Shown piece after piece: positions 1-5,125 of a stretch of DNA of 13,032 nucleotides. The notes beneath the pieces are model-generated. The model did no database searches. It saw only the letters and a list, made by a program, of their open reading frames with translations, and was not told the origin of the DNA. Source of the DNA: a bacterium (GTDB taxonomy: Bacteria > NPL-UPA2 > JAGMAN01); NCBI GenBank assembly GCA_023130215.1, contig JAGMAN010000052.1, positions 1-13,032 of the forward strand, read 5' to 3'. The first letter of the stretch is position 1. The number at the start of each line of letters is the position of its first letter. The position numbers and the translations under genes were made by a program.

Positions 1-18
1 GCCAAAATGCACTTTTTA

Positions 19-48
19 TTGACATTTCAACTGGCTGCATAGTACACT
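19..48 (+). promoter_or_regulatory. Candidate sigma-70-like promoter for the repeat-protein/RlaP unit
   Basis: A perfect TTGACA (19-24) is followed after 18 bases by TACACT (43-48), which matches four of six consensus -10 positions. It lies about 55 bases before the first gene in an AT-rich leader. A strong -35 can compensate for a modest -10, but the call rests on pattern matching only. Confidence 0.4.
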
Positions 49-103
49 AACCACAAAATGATAGTAAACGTTCAATAATTAATGTTCGACAAGGAGGTTA
101 ATG

Positions 104-406
104 ATGGAAAAAGCAAACAACAGCAAGTTTCTCGGCGCGCTTGGATTTTTGGGGTTTCTCGGATTGCTGGGAATCCCGCCCAGCAGTAATTACCAACATC
201 TTATCAAGTTCACCTATTTGTCTTTTTTGTCTATGGGGTCACTTCTGATCTTTATCCCGTTTGACAAGTCAAAGATTAAAGCTCCAATCAATCCAAAGAG
301 GAAAGGCTTGCTTGGTGCGCTCGGTTTTTTGGGTTTTCTTGGATTCCTTGGCAACCCATATCCACAGCTCGCATTCCTCTTGTCGAACCAATCACTATGG
401 ACATAA
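104..406 (+). CDS. Small membrane protein with duplicated Leu-Gly-Phe repeats (DUF3796-like)
   Basis: This encodes a 100-residue protein. Two ATG codons stand in tandem (101 and 104). The strong AAGGAGG at 91-97 is only 3 bases from the first and 6 from the second, so 104 is preferred. The protein has two near-identical glycine-periodic blocks, LGALGFLGFLGLLGIP (about residues 10-25) and LGALGFLGFLGFLGNP (about 70-85), exactly 60 residues apart. Between them is a hydrophobic segment (residues about 35-53) ending in a basic, proline-containing linker. Glycine at every third position suits close helix packing in a membrane. The blocks recall the glycine-rich N-terminus of DUF3796-type small membrane proteins, but I cannot confirm that assignment. 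The second unit lacks the hydrophobic part that follows the first, so the protein may be truncated at its C-terminus. Its stop overlaps the next gene by 10 bases. Function is unknown. Confidence 0.7.
   Translation: MEKANNSKFLGALGFLGFLGLLGIPPSSNYQHLIKFTYLSFLSMGSLLIFIPFDKSKIKAPINPKRKGLLGALGFLGFLGFLGNPYPQLAFLLSNQSLWT
128..358 (+). repeat. Internal coding duplication: two 51-base copies, 180 bases apart
   Basis: Bases 128-178 and 308-358 encode the two Leu-Gly-Phe blocks of the small membrane protein. The residues are almost unchanged, while many third codon positions differ (for example GGC versus GGT and CTC versus CTT). This suggests an old duplication kept by protein-level selection rather than a recent DNA repeat. 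Confidence 0.7.
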
Positions 407-1182
407 CAAAAATAATTAGAACGGAATTAGATACGATAGAAAAAGAATTTGATATCACGATCTTTTTTGCTTGCGAATCAGGAAGTCGTGCGTGGGGGTT
501 TGAATCATTGGACAGCGATTATGATATCAGATTTTTATATTACCATGATTTAAACTGGTATTTGAGTCTTGCAGACAAAAGAGATGTGATTGAAAAACCT
601 ATTGATGAAAAATTAGATATAAATGGCTGGGAGTTGAGAAAAGCTCTCAAATTAATGAGGAAGTCTAATCCACCTCTTTTTGAATGGTTACAATCACCTA
701 TTATTTACAAAGAGGAAAAGGAAATATCATCAATCCTCAAGGAAGTATTTCCAAAATATTATTCTACAAAAAGCTGCCGTTATCACTATTTGCACATGGC
801 TCAAGGAAATTTCAGAGAATACTTGAAAGGCGATGATGTGTGGCTGAAAAAATATTTTTACGTTCTTCGGCCTATTTTAGCTTGTCGGTGGATTGAAATG
901 TTTAACCAACCAGCGCCAATGGAATTCAAAATATTATTGGAAAATACATTAGATGGCTCTACTTTAAAGAAAGATATATACAATCTCCTTCAAAGTAAAA
1001 AAGCAGGTGAAGAATTAGACTTTGGCCCTAAAATTTCATCTATTAGCAAATTTATAGAATCGGAAATTGAGAGACTAGAAAAGAATCATTCCGATAAGAT
1101 TGATTATAAAGATTTTTCGGAGTTAGATGAAATTTTCAAAAAAATTGTTATAAAAAACCATAGAACAAAGCAATCCAACTGA
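397..1182 (+). CDS. RlaP-type predicted nucleotidyltransferase (COG3541 / DNA polymerase beta superfamily)
   Basis: This is a 261-residue protein. The N-terminus carries the minimal nucleotidyltransferase signature, GSRAWGFESLDSDYD (residues 29-43). It has the Gly-Ser phosphate-binding turn and the metal-binding pair Asp41/Asp43, and a likely third acidic residue at Asp74 (LDINGWEL). The rest is helical and charged, as expected for the RlaP family (PF10127). That family was named from its association with predicted RNA-repair operons, and its members are thought to transfer nucleotides to nucleic acid ends or proteins; the substrate is not established. The ATG overlaps the end of the preceding gene by 10 bases and has no good ribosome site, so translation is probably coupled. 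Codons are markedly richer in A and T than in the housekeeping operon at 6202-13032, which suggests horizontal acquisition. No RNA ligase or kinase partner is present in the window. Confidence 0.8.
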   Translation: MDITKIIRTELDTIEKEFDITIFFACESGSRAWGFESLDSDYDIRFLYYHDLNWYLSLADKRDVIEKPIDEKLDINGWELRKALKLMRKSNPPLFEWLQSPIIYKEEKEISSILKEVFPKYYSTKSCRYHYLHMAQGNFREYLKGDDVWLKKYFYVLRPILACRWIEMFNQPAPMEFKILLENTLDGSTLKKDIYNLLQSKKAGEELDFGPKISSISKFIESEIERLEKNHSDKIDYKDFSELDEIFKKIVIKNHRTKQSN

Positions 1183-1194
1183 CCTTGTTCCGCC

Positions 1195-1201
1195 GTTAGG
1201 C
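1195..1201 (+). other. Isolated integron core-site motif GTTAGGC (possible attC remnant)
   Basis: GTTAGGC fits the R' consensus GTTRRRY exactly and sits in CCGCCGTTAGGC between the RlaP gene and the toxin-antitoxin pair. ATCCAAC, about 20 bases upstream, fits RYYYAAC, but the pair is too close for a complete attC. It may be the truncated right end of a cassette junction. A seven-base motif alone is weak; it gains weight from the fuller attC-like element on the other side of the toxin-antitoxin genes. Confidence 0.3.
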
Positions 1202-1242
1202 TTTATGGATAAAATGGGAGAGACCCAAAGGAGGGAAAACCT

Positions 1243-1437
1243 ATGAAGATTATTGAGGCAACGATTTTGGACCCAACGCATTTAGAGTTGAAACAGCCAA
1301 TTTCTGCTCAACAAGGAGAGCATATCCAGATCTCCATCCCAGATGAGAGAGAGGAAGATCGCTTATGGCAAGAAGCGGCAAGGAAGCACTTCTTAGAAAC
1401 CTACGGTGAGCAGGATGCAATGTATGATGAACTATAA
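1243..1437 (+). CDS. Antitoxin of a MazEF-like type II toxin-antitoxin pair
   Basis: This encodes 64 residues, preceded by an excellent AAGGAGGG (1228-1235). The N-terminal half (residues 1-32) looks like a small beta-rich segment (IIEATILDPTHLELKQPI). The C-terminal half is a charged, mostly acidic helix (EEDRLWQEAARKHF and onward), the usual type of tail by which antitoxins block MazF toxins. It is not a recognisable AbrB, PHD or RHH protein, so the identification rests mainly on size, layout and the overlapping MazF gene. The stop lies inside the toxin gene. Such antitoxins usually repress their own operon, but no operator palindrome was recognised upstream. Confidence 0.7.
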   Translation: MKIIEATILDPTHLELKQPISAQQGEHIQISIPDEREEDRLWQEAARKHFLETYGEQDAMYDEL

Positions 1438-1750
1438 GTTTGGGGAAGTTGTATTGGTAGATTTTCCGGAGTCGGGTGCTGCTAACATGAAAAGACGTCC
1501 TGCTCTCGTAGTCTTAGACATAGGCGATGCAGATATCGTTCTGGCTCCCATAACCACAAAAGAACGATCTGGACGAGGTGACTATAAGCTGAGAGATTGG
1601 TCAAGCAGTGGCTTATTGCGAGACTCTTGGGTACGACTGGCAAAGATTTCCTGCTTGGGTAAGAGCGATATTGCTCGCCGCTTAGGACGACTCACAGATC
1701 ACGATAAAGGCATGCTGGTTACTGTCTGGCAGACACTACATACGTTTTAA
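1424..1750 (+). CDS. MazF/PemK-family endoribonuclease toxin
   Basis: Encodes about 108 residues with the MazF/PemK layout: NYKFGEVVLVDFP at the N-terminus (first SH3-like strand), RRPALVV around residue 25 with the expected catalytic Arg, LAPITTKE around residue 41-47 with the Thr expected in the active site, then the C-terminal helix. MazF proteins cleave mRNA at short specific sequences and arrest growth when the antitoxin is degraded. An in-frame GTG (1406) and ATGs (1415, 1424, 1427) are possible starts. 1424 or 1427 best matches the family N-terminus, with the purine-rich GAGCAGGA just upstream. The gene overlaps the antitoxin by about 14 bases, typical of coupled pairs. No catalytic residue appears missing, so it is probably functional. 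Confidence 0.85.
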   Translation: MMNYKFGEVVLVDFPESGAANMKRRPALVVLDIGDADIVLAPITTKERSGRGDYKLRDWSSSGLLRDSWVRLAKISCLGKSDIARRLGRLTDHDKGMLVTVWQTLHTF

Positions 1751-1779
1751 CTACCACATTCTGATGGTGCGAATAATTA

Positions 1780-1842
1780 GCCTAACACTGCACCTGACCA
1801 AAAAGCTGACGCTTTTTAGCGGGTGAGTTCTAGCATTAGGGC
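1780..1842 (+). other. attC-like integron recombination site
   Basis: GCCTAAC (1780-1786) fits the R'' consensus RYYYAAC. CACCTG (1791-1796) pairs with CGGGTG (1820-1825), giving the L''/L' stem with one wobble. AAAAAGC/GCTTTTT (1800-1806/1811-1817) closes a TGAC tip. TTAGGGC at 1836-1842 is an imperfect R' that still pairs CCTAA with TTAGG. The 63-base length is within the known attC range. The right core is degenerate (ATTAGG instead of GTTAGG), so the site may be weak or decayed. It follows the MazF gene by 29 bases, the normal place for an attC in a cassette. No integrase gene is visible here. Confidence 0.55.
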
Positions 1843-1861
1843 ATAAGGGAAAAGAACAGCG

Positions 1862-2602
1862 ATGGCAATTGCGAGAGAGAATATCAAGACTATCTGCTTC
1901 GACTTTGGCAATACGCTGGTTGAATTCGGTCCGGAACAGGTCGCCTATCAGTACATTGCACTCGAGAAAGCGCTGACAGAGCTGTTTGGTTCCTGCGATC
2001 CTGCCCGGCTGAAGACCATACGTGATCGACAGATCGTCGCTCCGTTCAGCAACGGCTACAGGGAGAAAAATATAAGATCCCTTTGTGAGGAGCTGGTTCG
2101 TGAAATCTACAACATCGTTCCGGAAGAGAGCCAGGTCGCTATGTTGATGAGAACACGTTACGAATCGTTTATAAATATCGTTGAACTTCCCGATAGTGTT
2201 CCGTTACTGTTGAACAAACTTCGTCAGCGGTATCGTCTCGGCCTTCTGTCCAACTACCCGTGCGGTCGGTCTATTCGAGACAGCCTTGCGAAAATGGGAT
2301 TGTCGGATATGTTCGAGGTGGTAGTCATCTCCGGTGATGTTGGCTATGTGAAACCTCACGCAAAGCCCTTTGAGACCCTGCTCTCACAGCTTCATCTTTC
2401 ACCATCGGAATGCGTGTACGTCGGCGACAATTGGCTGGCTGATACGCAGGGGGCAAAGCGGATCGGGATCTGCGCAATTCACACAACTCAATATGTTCCC
2501 TACGAGAGTTTCGAGCCAATTGAGGGGGATTATGTCCCCGATGCACGCATTGATCACCTTGATGAACTTGAGGAATTGCTACTGCCACGATTCAAAGAGT
2601 AG
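1862..2602 (+). CDS. HAD-superfamily hydrolase (predicted phosphatase, C1 cap)
   Basis: A 246-residue protein with all four HAD motifs: nucleophile Asp14 in ICFDFGNTLV, Ser130 in GLLSNYP (motif II), Lys164 in VKPHAKPF (motif III), and Asp189/Asp194 in YVGDNWLADTQGA (motif IV). Residues about 25-110 form a helical cap of C1 type. These enzymes remove phosphate from small molecules through an aspartyl-phosphate; the substrate cannot be predicted. In motif I the usual second Asp (DxD) is replaced by Gly (DFG), as also seen in YihX-type phosphatases, so this is a known variant rather than a lesion. The gene starts 19 bases after the attC-like site behind a weak AAGGGA, and could itself have been captured as a cassette. 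GCCCAAC just after its stop resembles an attC left box, but no matching right box follows. Confidence 0.85.
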   Translation: MAIARENIKTICFDFGNTLVEFGPEQVAYQYIALEKALTELFGSCDPARLKTIRDRQIVAPFSNGYREKNIRSLCEELVREIYNIVPEESQVAMLMRTRYESFINIVELPDSVPLLLNKLRQRYRLGLLSNYPCGRSIRDSLAKMGLSDMFEVVVISGDVGYVKPHAKPFETLLSQLHLSPSECVYVGDNWLADTQGAKRIGICAIHTTQYVPYESFEPIEGDYVPDARIDHLDELEELLLPRFKE

Positions 2603-2621
2603 AATGCCCAACAATTGCCAA

Positions 2622-2627
2622 TTTAAT
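2622..2627 (+). promoter_or_regulatory. Candidate -10 element for the structured RNA
   Basis: TTTAAT matches five of six positions of TATAAT. A start seven bases downstream would be at about 2634, exactly the first base of the closing stem of the predicted RNA. No convincing -35 is seen at the usual distance. Confidence 0.3.
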
Positions 2628-2633
2628 GAAACT

Positions 2634-2772
2634 AGGGCGGGGTGGCAGAACTCGGGTCCAAATGCCAGGTATGGGGTTGAAGAAGCCTGGGGCGTCAGGA
2701 CATCCGCCACTGGCGGATAGAATCCAGTTTCTGGAGCGCCTACCTCTGTGAGTCAACTCCACCCCGCCTTTT
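2634..2772 (+). ncRNA. Candidate structured non-coding RNA of unknown family
   Basis: The stretch is bounded by a 12-bp stem: AGGGCGGGGTGG (2634-2645) pairs with CCACCCCGCCTT (2759-2770) with a single G-U, and is followed by a short U-run (2769-2772). Inside are ACUC/GAGU (2650-2653/2750-2753), CCAGG/CCUGG (2665-2669/2686-2690), the perfect hairpin AUCCGCC-ACU-GGCGGAU (2702-2718), and UCCAG-UUU-CUGGA (2723-2735). No convincing coding frame with a ribosome site occupies it. I do not recognise SRP RNA, tmRNA, RNase P or a common riboswitch. A 6S-like RNA is possible from the closed rod with internal loops, but at about 139 bases it is short for that family. Confidence 0.5.
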
Positions 2773-3016
2773 AAGTGAAATAGAAATTGAACGGCACGGT
2801 TCTATTTTTGATGAATATAAGTTATTATTGTTGAAGCGAGAGAAAATATATGAAAACCAGTATGGGGAGTAAGTTAAATGGAATGTTTAACAAGGTCTCC
2901 AGAGGATTCACCAGTCCGAATTGATGCTGGTCAGAAAGTACAACGCTGATCTGTTGAACGAAGACTGACAGTCATCAAAATGGGTTCTGTGGAAAGAACA
3001 GGGAAAGGAAGTTTTT
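2773..3016 (+). other. Gene-poor stretch with marginal short frames
   Basis: Nothing here is a confident gene. Two minimal frames overlap as TGATG: 2850-2924 (24 codons, no good ribosome site) and 2924-2968 (MLVRKYNADLLNED). The second reads like ordinary protein, so the pair could be coupled micro-peptides or the remains of one longer frame split by a frameshift. A short hairpin GTTCT/AGAAC occurs close to 2981-2997. Confidence 0.25.
2778..2809 (+). terminator. Weak AT-rich hairpin with U-run, possible terminator
   Basis: AAATAGAA (2778-2785) pairs with TTCTATTT (2800-2807) and runs into more T. It is AT-rich and therefore weak, but it lies immediately after the structured RNA, where a transcript end would be expected. 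Confidence 0.25.
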
Positions 3017-3094
3017 ATGGCCAGATCTAAGAGTAAATATAAAAGAAGGCTTCATCAGATCCGCCTCCGAGCTAGGCGGCGCAAGAAGAAATGA
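3017..3094 (+). CDS. Very basic 25-residue peptide, possible ribosome-associated micro-protein
   Basis: An ATG at 3017 preceded by AAGGAAG (3005-3011) opens a 25-codon frame. The product starts MARSKSKYKRRL, continues with HQIRLRARRRKKK and then stops. Fourteen of 25 residues are Arg or Lys. Small proteins of this kind include the bacterial THX-type ribosomal proteins and the AURKAIP1/COX24-like basic peptides. The resemblance is in composition and length, not a proven match. The stop is 64 bases before the receiver-channel fusion, so the two may be cotranscribed, in which case it could also act as a leader peptide. The call depends on the ribosome site and the non-random composition. Confidence 0.4.
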   Translation: MARSKSKYKRRLHQIRLRARRRKKK

Positions 3095-3158
3095 GCAGGG
3101 TTTTAACTACCTGCATATACCGTGGTTGTGGATGTGGTAGCTTTAGGGAGGTAACGCT

Positions 3159-4421
3159 ATGGCTGAGAAGATGCTGGTTATAGATGATGAAAAGGTTGTT
3201 CTGGAATCCTGCCGCAAAATATTTACGAACGAAGGTTTTGATGTTATTGCGACCGACAGTCCTCAAGAGGGTCTCAATCTTATCTCAGGTTCGTCCTTTG
3301 ACGTGATTCTGTGCGACTGGAAGATGCCGGGTTTCGATGGAATGGACGTAGTGGAAGAAATCGATCGACGCTCACCTGATTCCGCCGTAGTTATGATCAG
3401 CGGTTATCCAACGGTGGGTCGGGCGACCGAAGCTATGAAGCGAGAAGCGATGGATTATGTCGCCAAACCATTCACCCCCGAGGAGATAGCCAGTGTCGTT
3501 AAGAAAGCAGTAAGACGCAAGGTGGCAGAGGAGAAAAAAACCCTGGGACGATTCGAGAAGATAATTAAGGCCTGGCAGTTTCCTGTGCCGAGCATAGAGG
3601 ACAAGTCACCGCAAGCGATCGCGGAGACTGTAGCGCAAAACGTGGGTGTTAAGAAGACGACCTCGCCCTGGGCCACTGTTCTGGTTCTTGGTATCTTAGC
3701 TGGAGCATATATCGGTTTCGGAGGTTTGCTTTCAACTACAGTTACTTTTGATATGGCATCAAGATTTGGCATCGGCTTCACTAAATTCATAGCAGGGACG
3801 GTTTTTAGCGTCGGACTGATGCTCGTTGTCATAGCGGGTGCTGAATTATTCACTGGAAACAACCTGATGATATCAAGTGCTATGGCAAAAGAGATAACTT
3901 TCGGAATAATGGCAAAGAGATGGACGCTTGTTTACATTGCCAACTTCATCGGGTCGGTTCTCCTGGCACTACTTTTCTATTTCTCCGGGTTGTGGAAGAC
4001 AGGCGGCGGAGCGCTGGGGACAGCTGCCGTTAATATTGCTTATAGTAAAGTCACGCTCAGCTTCAGCGAAGCGCTTTTTCGCGCCATCGGCTGCAACTGG
4101 CTGGTATGCCTGGCAGTCTGGATGGCCCTCGCCGCTCGCCAAACCGTCGGCAAGATATTCGCCATCTTATTTCCGATAATGGCGTTCGTGGCCATCGGCT
4201 TTGAGCACAGCGTAGCCAATATGTATTTCATCCCCACTGGAATATTTCTGAAAAATTGGGCAGGAATTTCTGCTCCTCAGGGATTTGATCCAAATGCCCT
4301 TGGAGCGCTAAGCTTCTTGTGGAAAAACCTGCTGCCTGTAACAATAGGCAACATAATTGGAGGTGGGGTATTCGTTGGCATGAGTTATTGGAGCGCTTAT
4401 CTCAGACCCTCTAAATCCTAA
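3159..4421 (+). CDS. Response-regulator receiver domain fused to a formate/nitrite (FNT) channel
   Basis: One uninterrupted 420-residue frame with a good AGGGAGGT site upstream. Residues 1-120 are a complete receiver domain: acidic pair Asp9/Asp10, phospho-acceptor Asp53 (ILCDWKMPG), Ser81 in the Thr/Ser switch position (MISGYP) and Lys103 (AKPF). A charged linker (about 121-147) leads into a full-length FNT channel (about 148-415) starting with the usual SPQAIAETVAQ helix. Both family signatures are present: AGAELFTGNN (226-235) and GCNWLVCLAV (311-320). The central pore His350 and Asn354 lie in FEHSVANMYFIP. FNT proteins are pentameric inner-membrane channels for formate, nitrite, hydrosulfide and similar small anions, with a cytoplasmic N-terminus. 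The receiver therefore sits where the N-terminal helix of FocA is thought to influence gating. Phosphorylation-controlled transport is inferred. No histidine kinase is encoded nearby. Confidence 0.9.
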   Translation: MAEKMLVIDDEKVVLESCRKIFTNEGFDVIATDSPQEGLNLISGSSFDVILCDWKMPGFDGMDVVEEIDRRSPDSAVVMISGYPTVGRATEAMKREAMDYVAKPFTPEEIASVVKKAVRRKVAEEKKTLGRFEKIIKAWQFPVPSIEDKSPQAIAETVAQNVGVKKTTSPWATVLVLGILAGAYIGFGGLLSTTVTFDMASRFGIGFTKFIAGTVFSVGLMLVVIAGAELFTGNNLMISSAMAKEITFGIMAKRWTLVYIANFIGSVLLALLFYFSGLWKTGGGALGTAAVNIAYSKVTLSFSEALFRAIGCNWLVCLAVWMALAARQTVGKIFAILFPIMAFVAIGFEHSVANMYFIPTGIFLKNWAGISAPQGFDPNALGALSFLWKNLLPVTIGNIIGGGVFVGMSYWSAYLRPSKS

Positions 4422-4505
4422 CTATATACAACGTCCTAAATAATGCCACATAGCTTAAGAAGAACCTTGTCTGAACTAAATCAGGAAGAGAAATAAGGTT
4501 ATACT

Positions 4506-4521
4506 TTTCTTTCTTTCTTTC
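4506..4521 (+). repeat. Short TTTC tandem repeat
   Basis: Four perfect TTTC units lie just before the candidate cold-shock promoter (-35 at 4534). Four units is short for slippage, so any role in expression is speculative. Confidence 0.5.
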
Positions 4522-4533
4522 TGTAAGTTTTAC

Positions 4534-4562
4534 TTGACAAAGAATTGATTCTGTGGTAATTT
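4534..4562 (+). promoter_or_regulatory. Candidate promoter of the cold-shock gene
   Basis: TTGACA (4534-4539) is followed by a 17-base spacer and TAATTT (4557-4562). The -35 is perfect and the -10 poor. A start near 4569 would give a leader of about 130 bases, in keeping with the long leaders common in cold-shock genes. Confidence 0.35.
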
Positions 4563-4615
4563 TAACCTGAGTAAATTTGGGATTAGGTTTTGGTTCTTGT
4601 AAATTCAGGATTTTC

Positions 4616-4660
4616 AAAAACCGTGAGGCTTATTACTCAAATTCACGGTTTTTTGTTTTT
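4616..4660 (+). terminator. Rho-independent terminator or attenuator hairpin
   Basis: AAAAACCGTGA (4616-4626) pairs perfectly with TCACGGTTTTT (4643-4653), followed by further T-rich sequence to 4660. TGAG/CTCA inside the loop offers a competing fold. It is 195 bases after the channel fusion and 40 before the cold-shock gene, so it either ends the upstream transcript or, if the promoter at 4534 is real, acts inside the cold-shock leader. Confidence 0.65.
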
Positions 4661-4699
4661 ATGAGGCCAGTGAACTTAATTGGAGGGGGTGAATAAGGA

Positions 4700-4900
4700 A
4701 TGCCTAAAGGAACAGTAAAATGGTTCAACGACACGAAGGGCTATGGGTTCATTACTCCTGAAGAAGGTAATGATGTATTCGTTCATCACTCCGCCATTCA
4801 GGGAGAGGGATTCAAAAGTCTCCGTGAAGGAGAAGAAGTCGAGTTTGAAATCACTCAGGGCCCTAAGGGCGAACAGGCCACAAACGTAACGAAGGTCTGA
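4700..4900 (+). CDS. Cold-shock protein, CspA family
   Basis: A 66-residue single-domain protein, the family's normal length. It is a five-stranded beta barrel that binds single-stranded RNA and DNA. Both RNA-binding motifs are intact: KGYGFI (RNP1, residues 14-19) and VFVHHSAI (RNP2, 26-33), with the typical start GTVKWFN and the closing ATNV. Members act as RNA chaperones, melting secondary structure, though many are not cold-induced. The GGAGGGGG at 4682-4689 supports the start. It appears monocistronic, with a strong terminator after it and a structured leader before it. Confidence 0.95.
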   Translation: MPKGTVKWFNDTKGYGFITPEEGNDVFVHHSAIQGEGFKSLREGEEVEFEITQGPKGEQATNVTKV

Positions 4901-4924
4901 GAAGCGTGAGTTGACCAAAAAGAG

Positions 4925-4957
4925 CCCCAGCTTTATCTATCGAGCTGGGGTTTCTTT
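4925..4957 (+). terminator. Rho-independent terminator of the cold-shock gene
   Basis: CCCCAGCT (4925-4932) and AGCTGGGG (4943-4950) form a perfect 8-bp GC-rich stem with a 10-base loop, followed by TTTCTTT. It begins 25 bases after the stop codon. Confidence 0.92.
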
Positions 4958-5028
4958 ATATCAGGAAAGTATACGGTGAAACACGGTGAAGCAGTGCTGC
5001 TGCGCTGTACAGCAAAAAAGTATTGTAG

Positions 5029-5074
5029 CGAATTGCCTCATCAAAAATTTATGCAATTCGTCAATGCAATTCGT
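5029..5074 (+). repeat. Repeated GCAATTCG elements upstream of the exporter gene
   Basis: ATGCAATTCGT occurs twice as a direct repeat (5051-5061 and 5064-5074), 13 bases apart. The inverse half CGAATTGC lies at 5029-5036, making an inverted repeat with either copy. They end just before the candidate -35 at 5079, a position suited to a regulator. Which regulator would bind is not known. Confidence 0.45.
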
Positions 5075-5078
5075 TCAA

Positions 5079-5107
5079 TTGACAACGCTTAGTGACAGTG
5101 ATAAAGT
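5079..5107 (+). promoter_or_regulatory. Candidate promoter of the TSUP exporter gene
   Basis: TTGACA (5079-5084), a 17-base spacer and TAAAGT (5102-5107; four of six matches). A start near 5114 would leave only about 12 bases before the ATG, just enough to include GGGAGGAA. That very short leader is a reason for caution. Confidence 0.4.
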
Positions 5108-5125
5108 AAAGCTTGGGAGGAAATA

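Noticed and set aside
1800-1817. AAAAAGC/GCTTTTT hairpin as a terminator of the toxin-antitoxin operon
   Set aside because: Only two G-C pairs close the stem, and it is better explained as the tip of the attC-like element, though weak termination cannot be excluded.
2607-2613. GCCCAAC after the HAD gene as the left box of another attC site
   Set aside because: No matching right box GTTRRRY or L-box stem follows within the usual distance; the following structure belongs to the candidate RNA.
2634-2772. Retron msr-msd RNA or cobalamin riboswitch
   Set aside because: Flanking inverted repeats recall retrons, but no reverse transcriptase is nearby. GCCACTG resembles a B12-element fragment, but the core cobalamin motif and a downstream B12-related gene are absent.
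4411-4617. 68-codon minus-strand frame in the space between the channel fusion and the cold-shock gene
   Set aside because: No ribosome site, low-complexity pyrimidine repeat inside it, overlaps the fusion's 3' end, and no recognisable protein features.
4676-4918. 80-codon minus-strand frame over the cold-shock gene
   Set aside because: Almost fully antisense to an unmistakable CspA-family gene; a reading-frame shadow.
5051-5074. CRISPR repeats
   Set aside because: Only two 11-base copies with a 2-base gap; far too short, and no cas genes.
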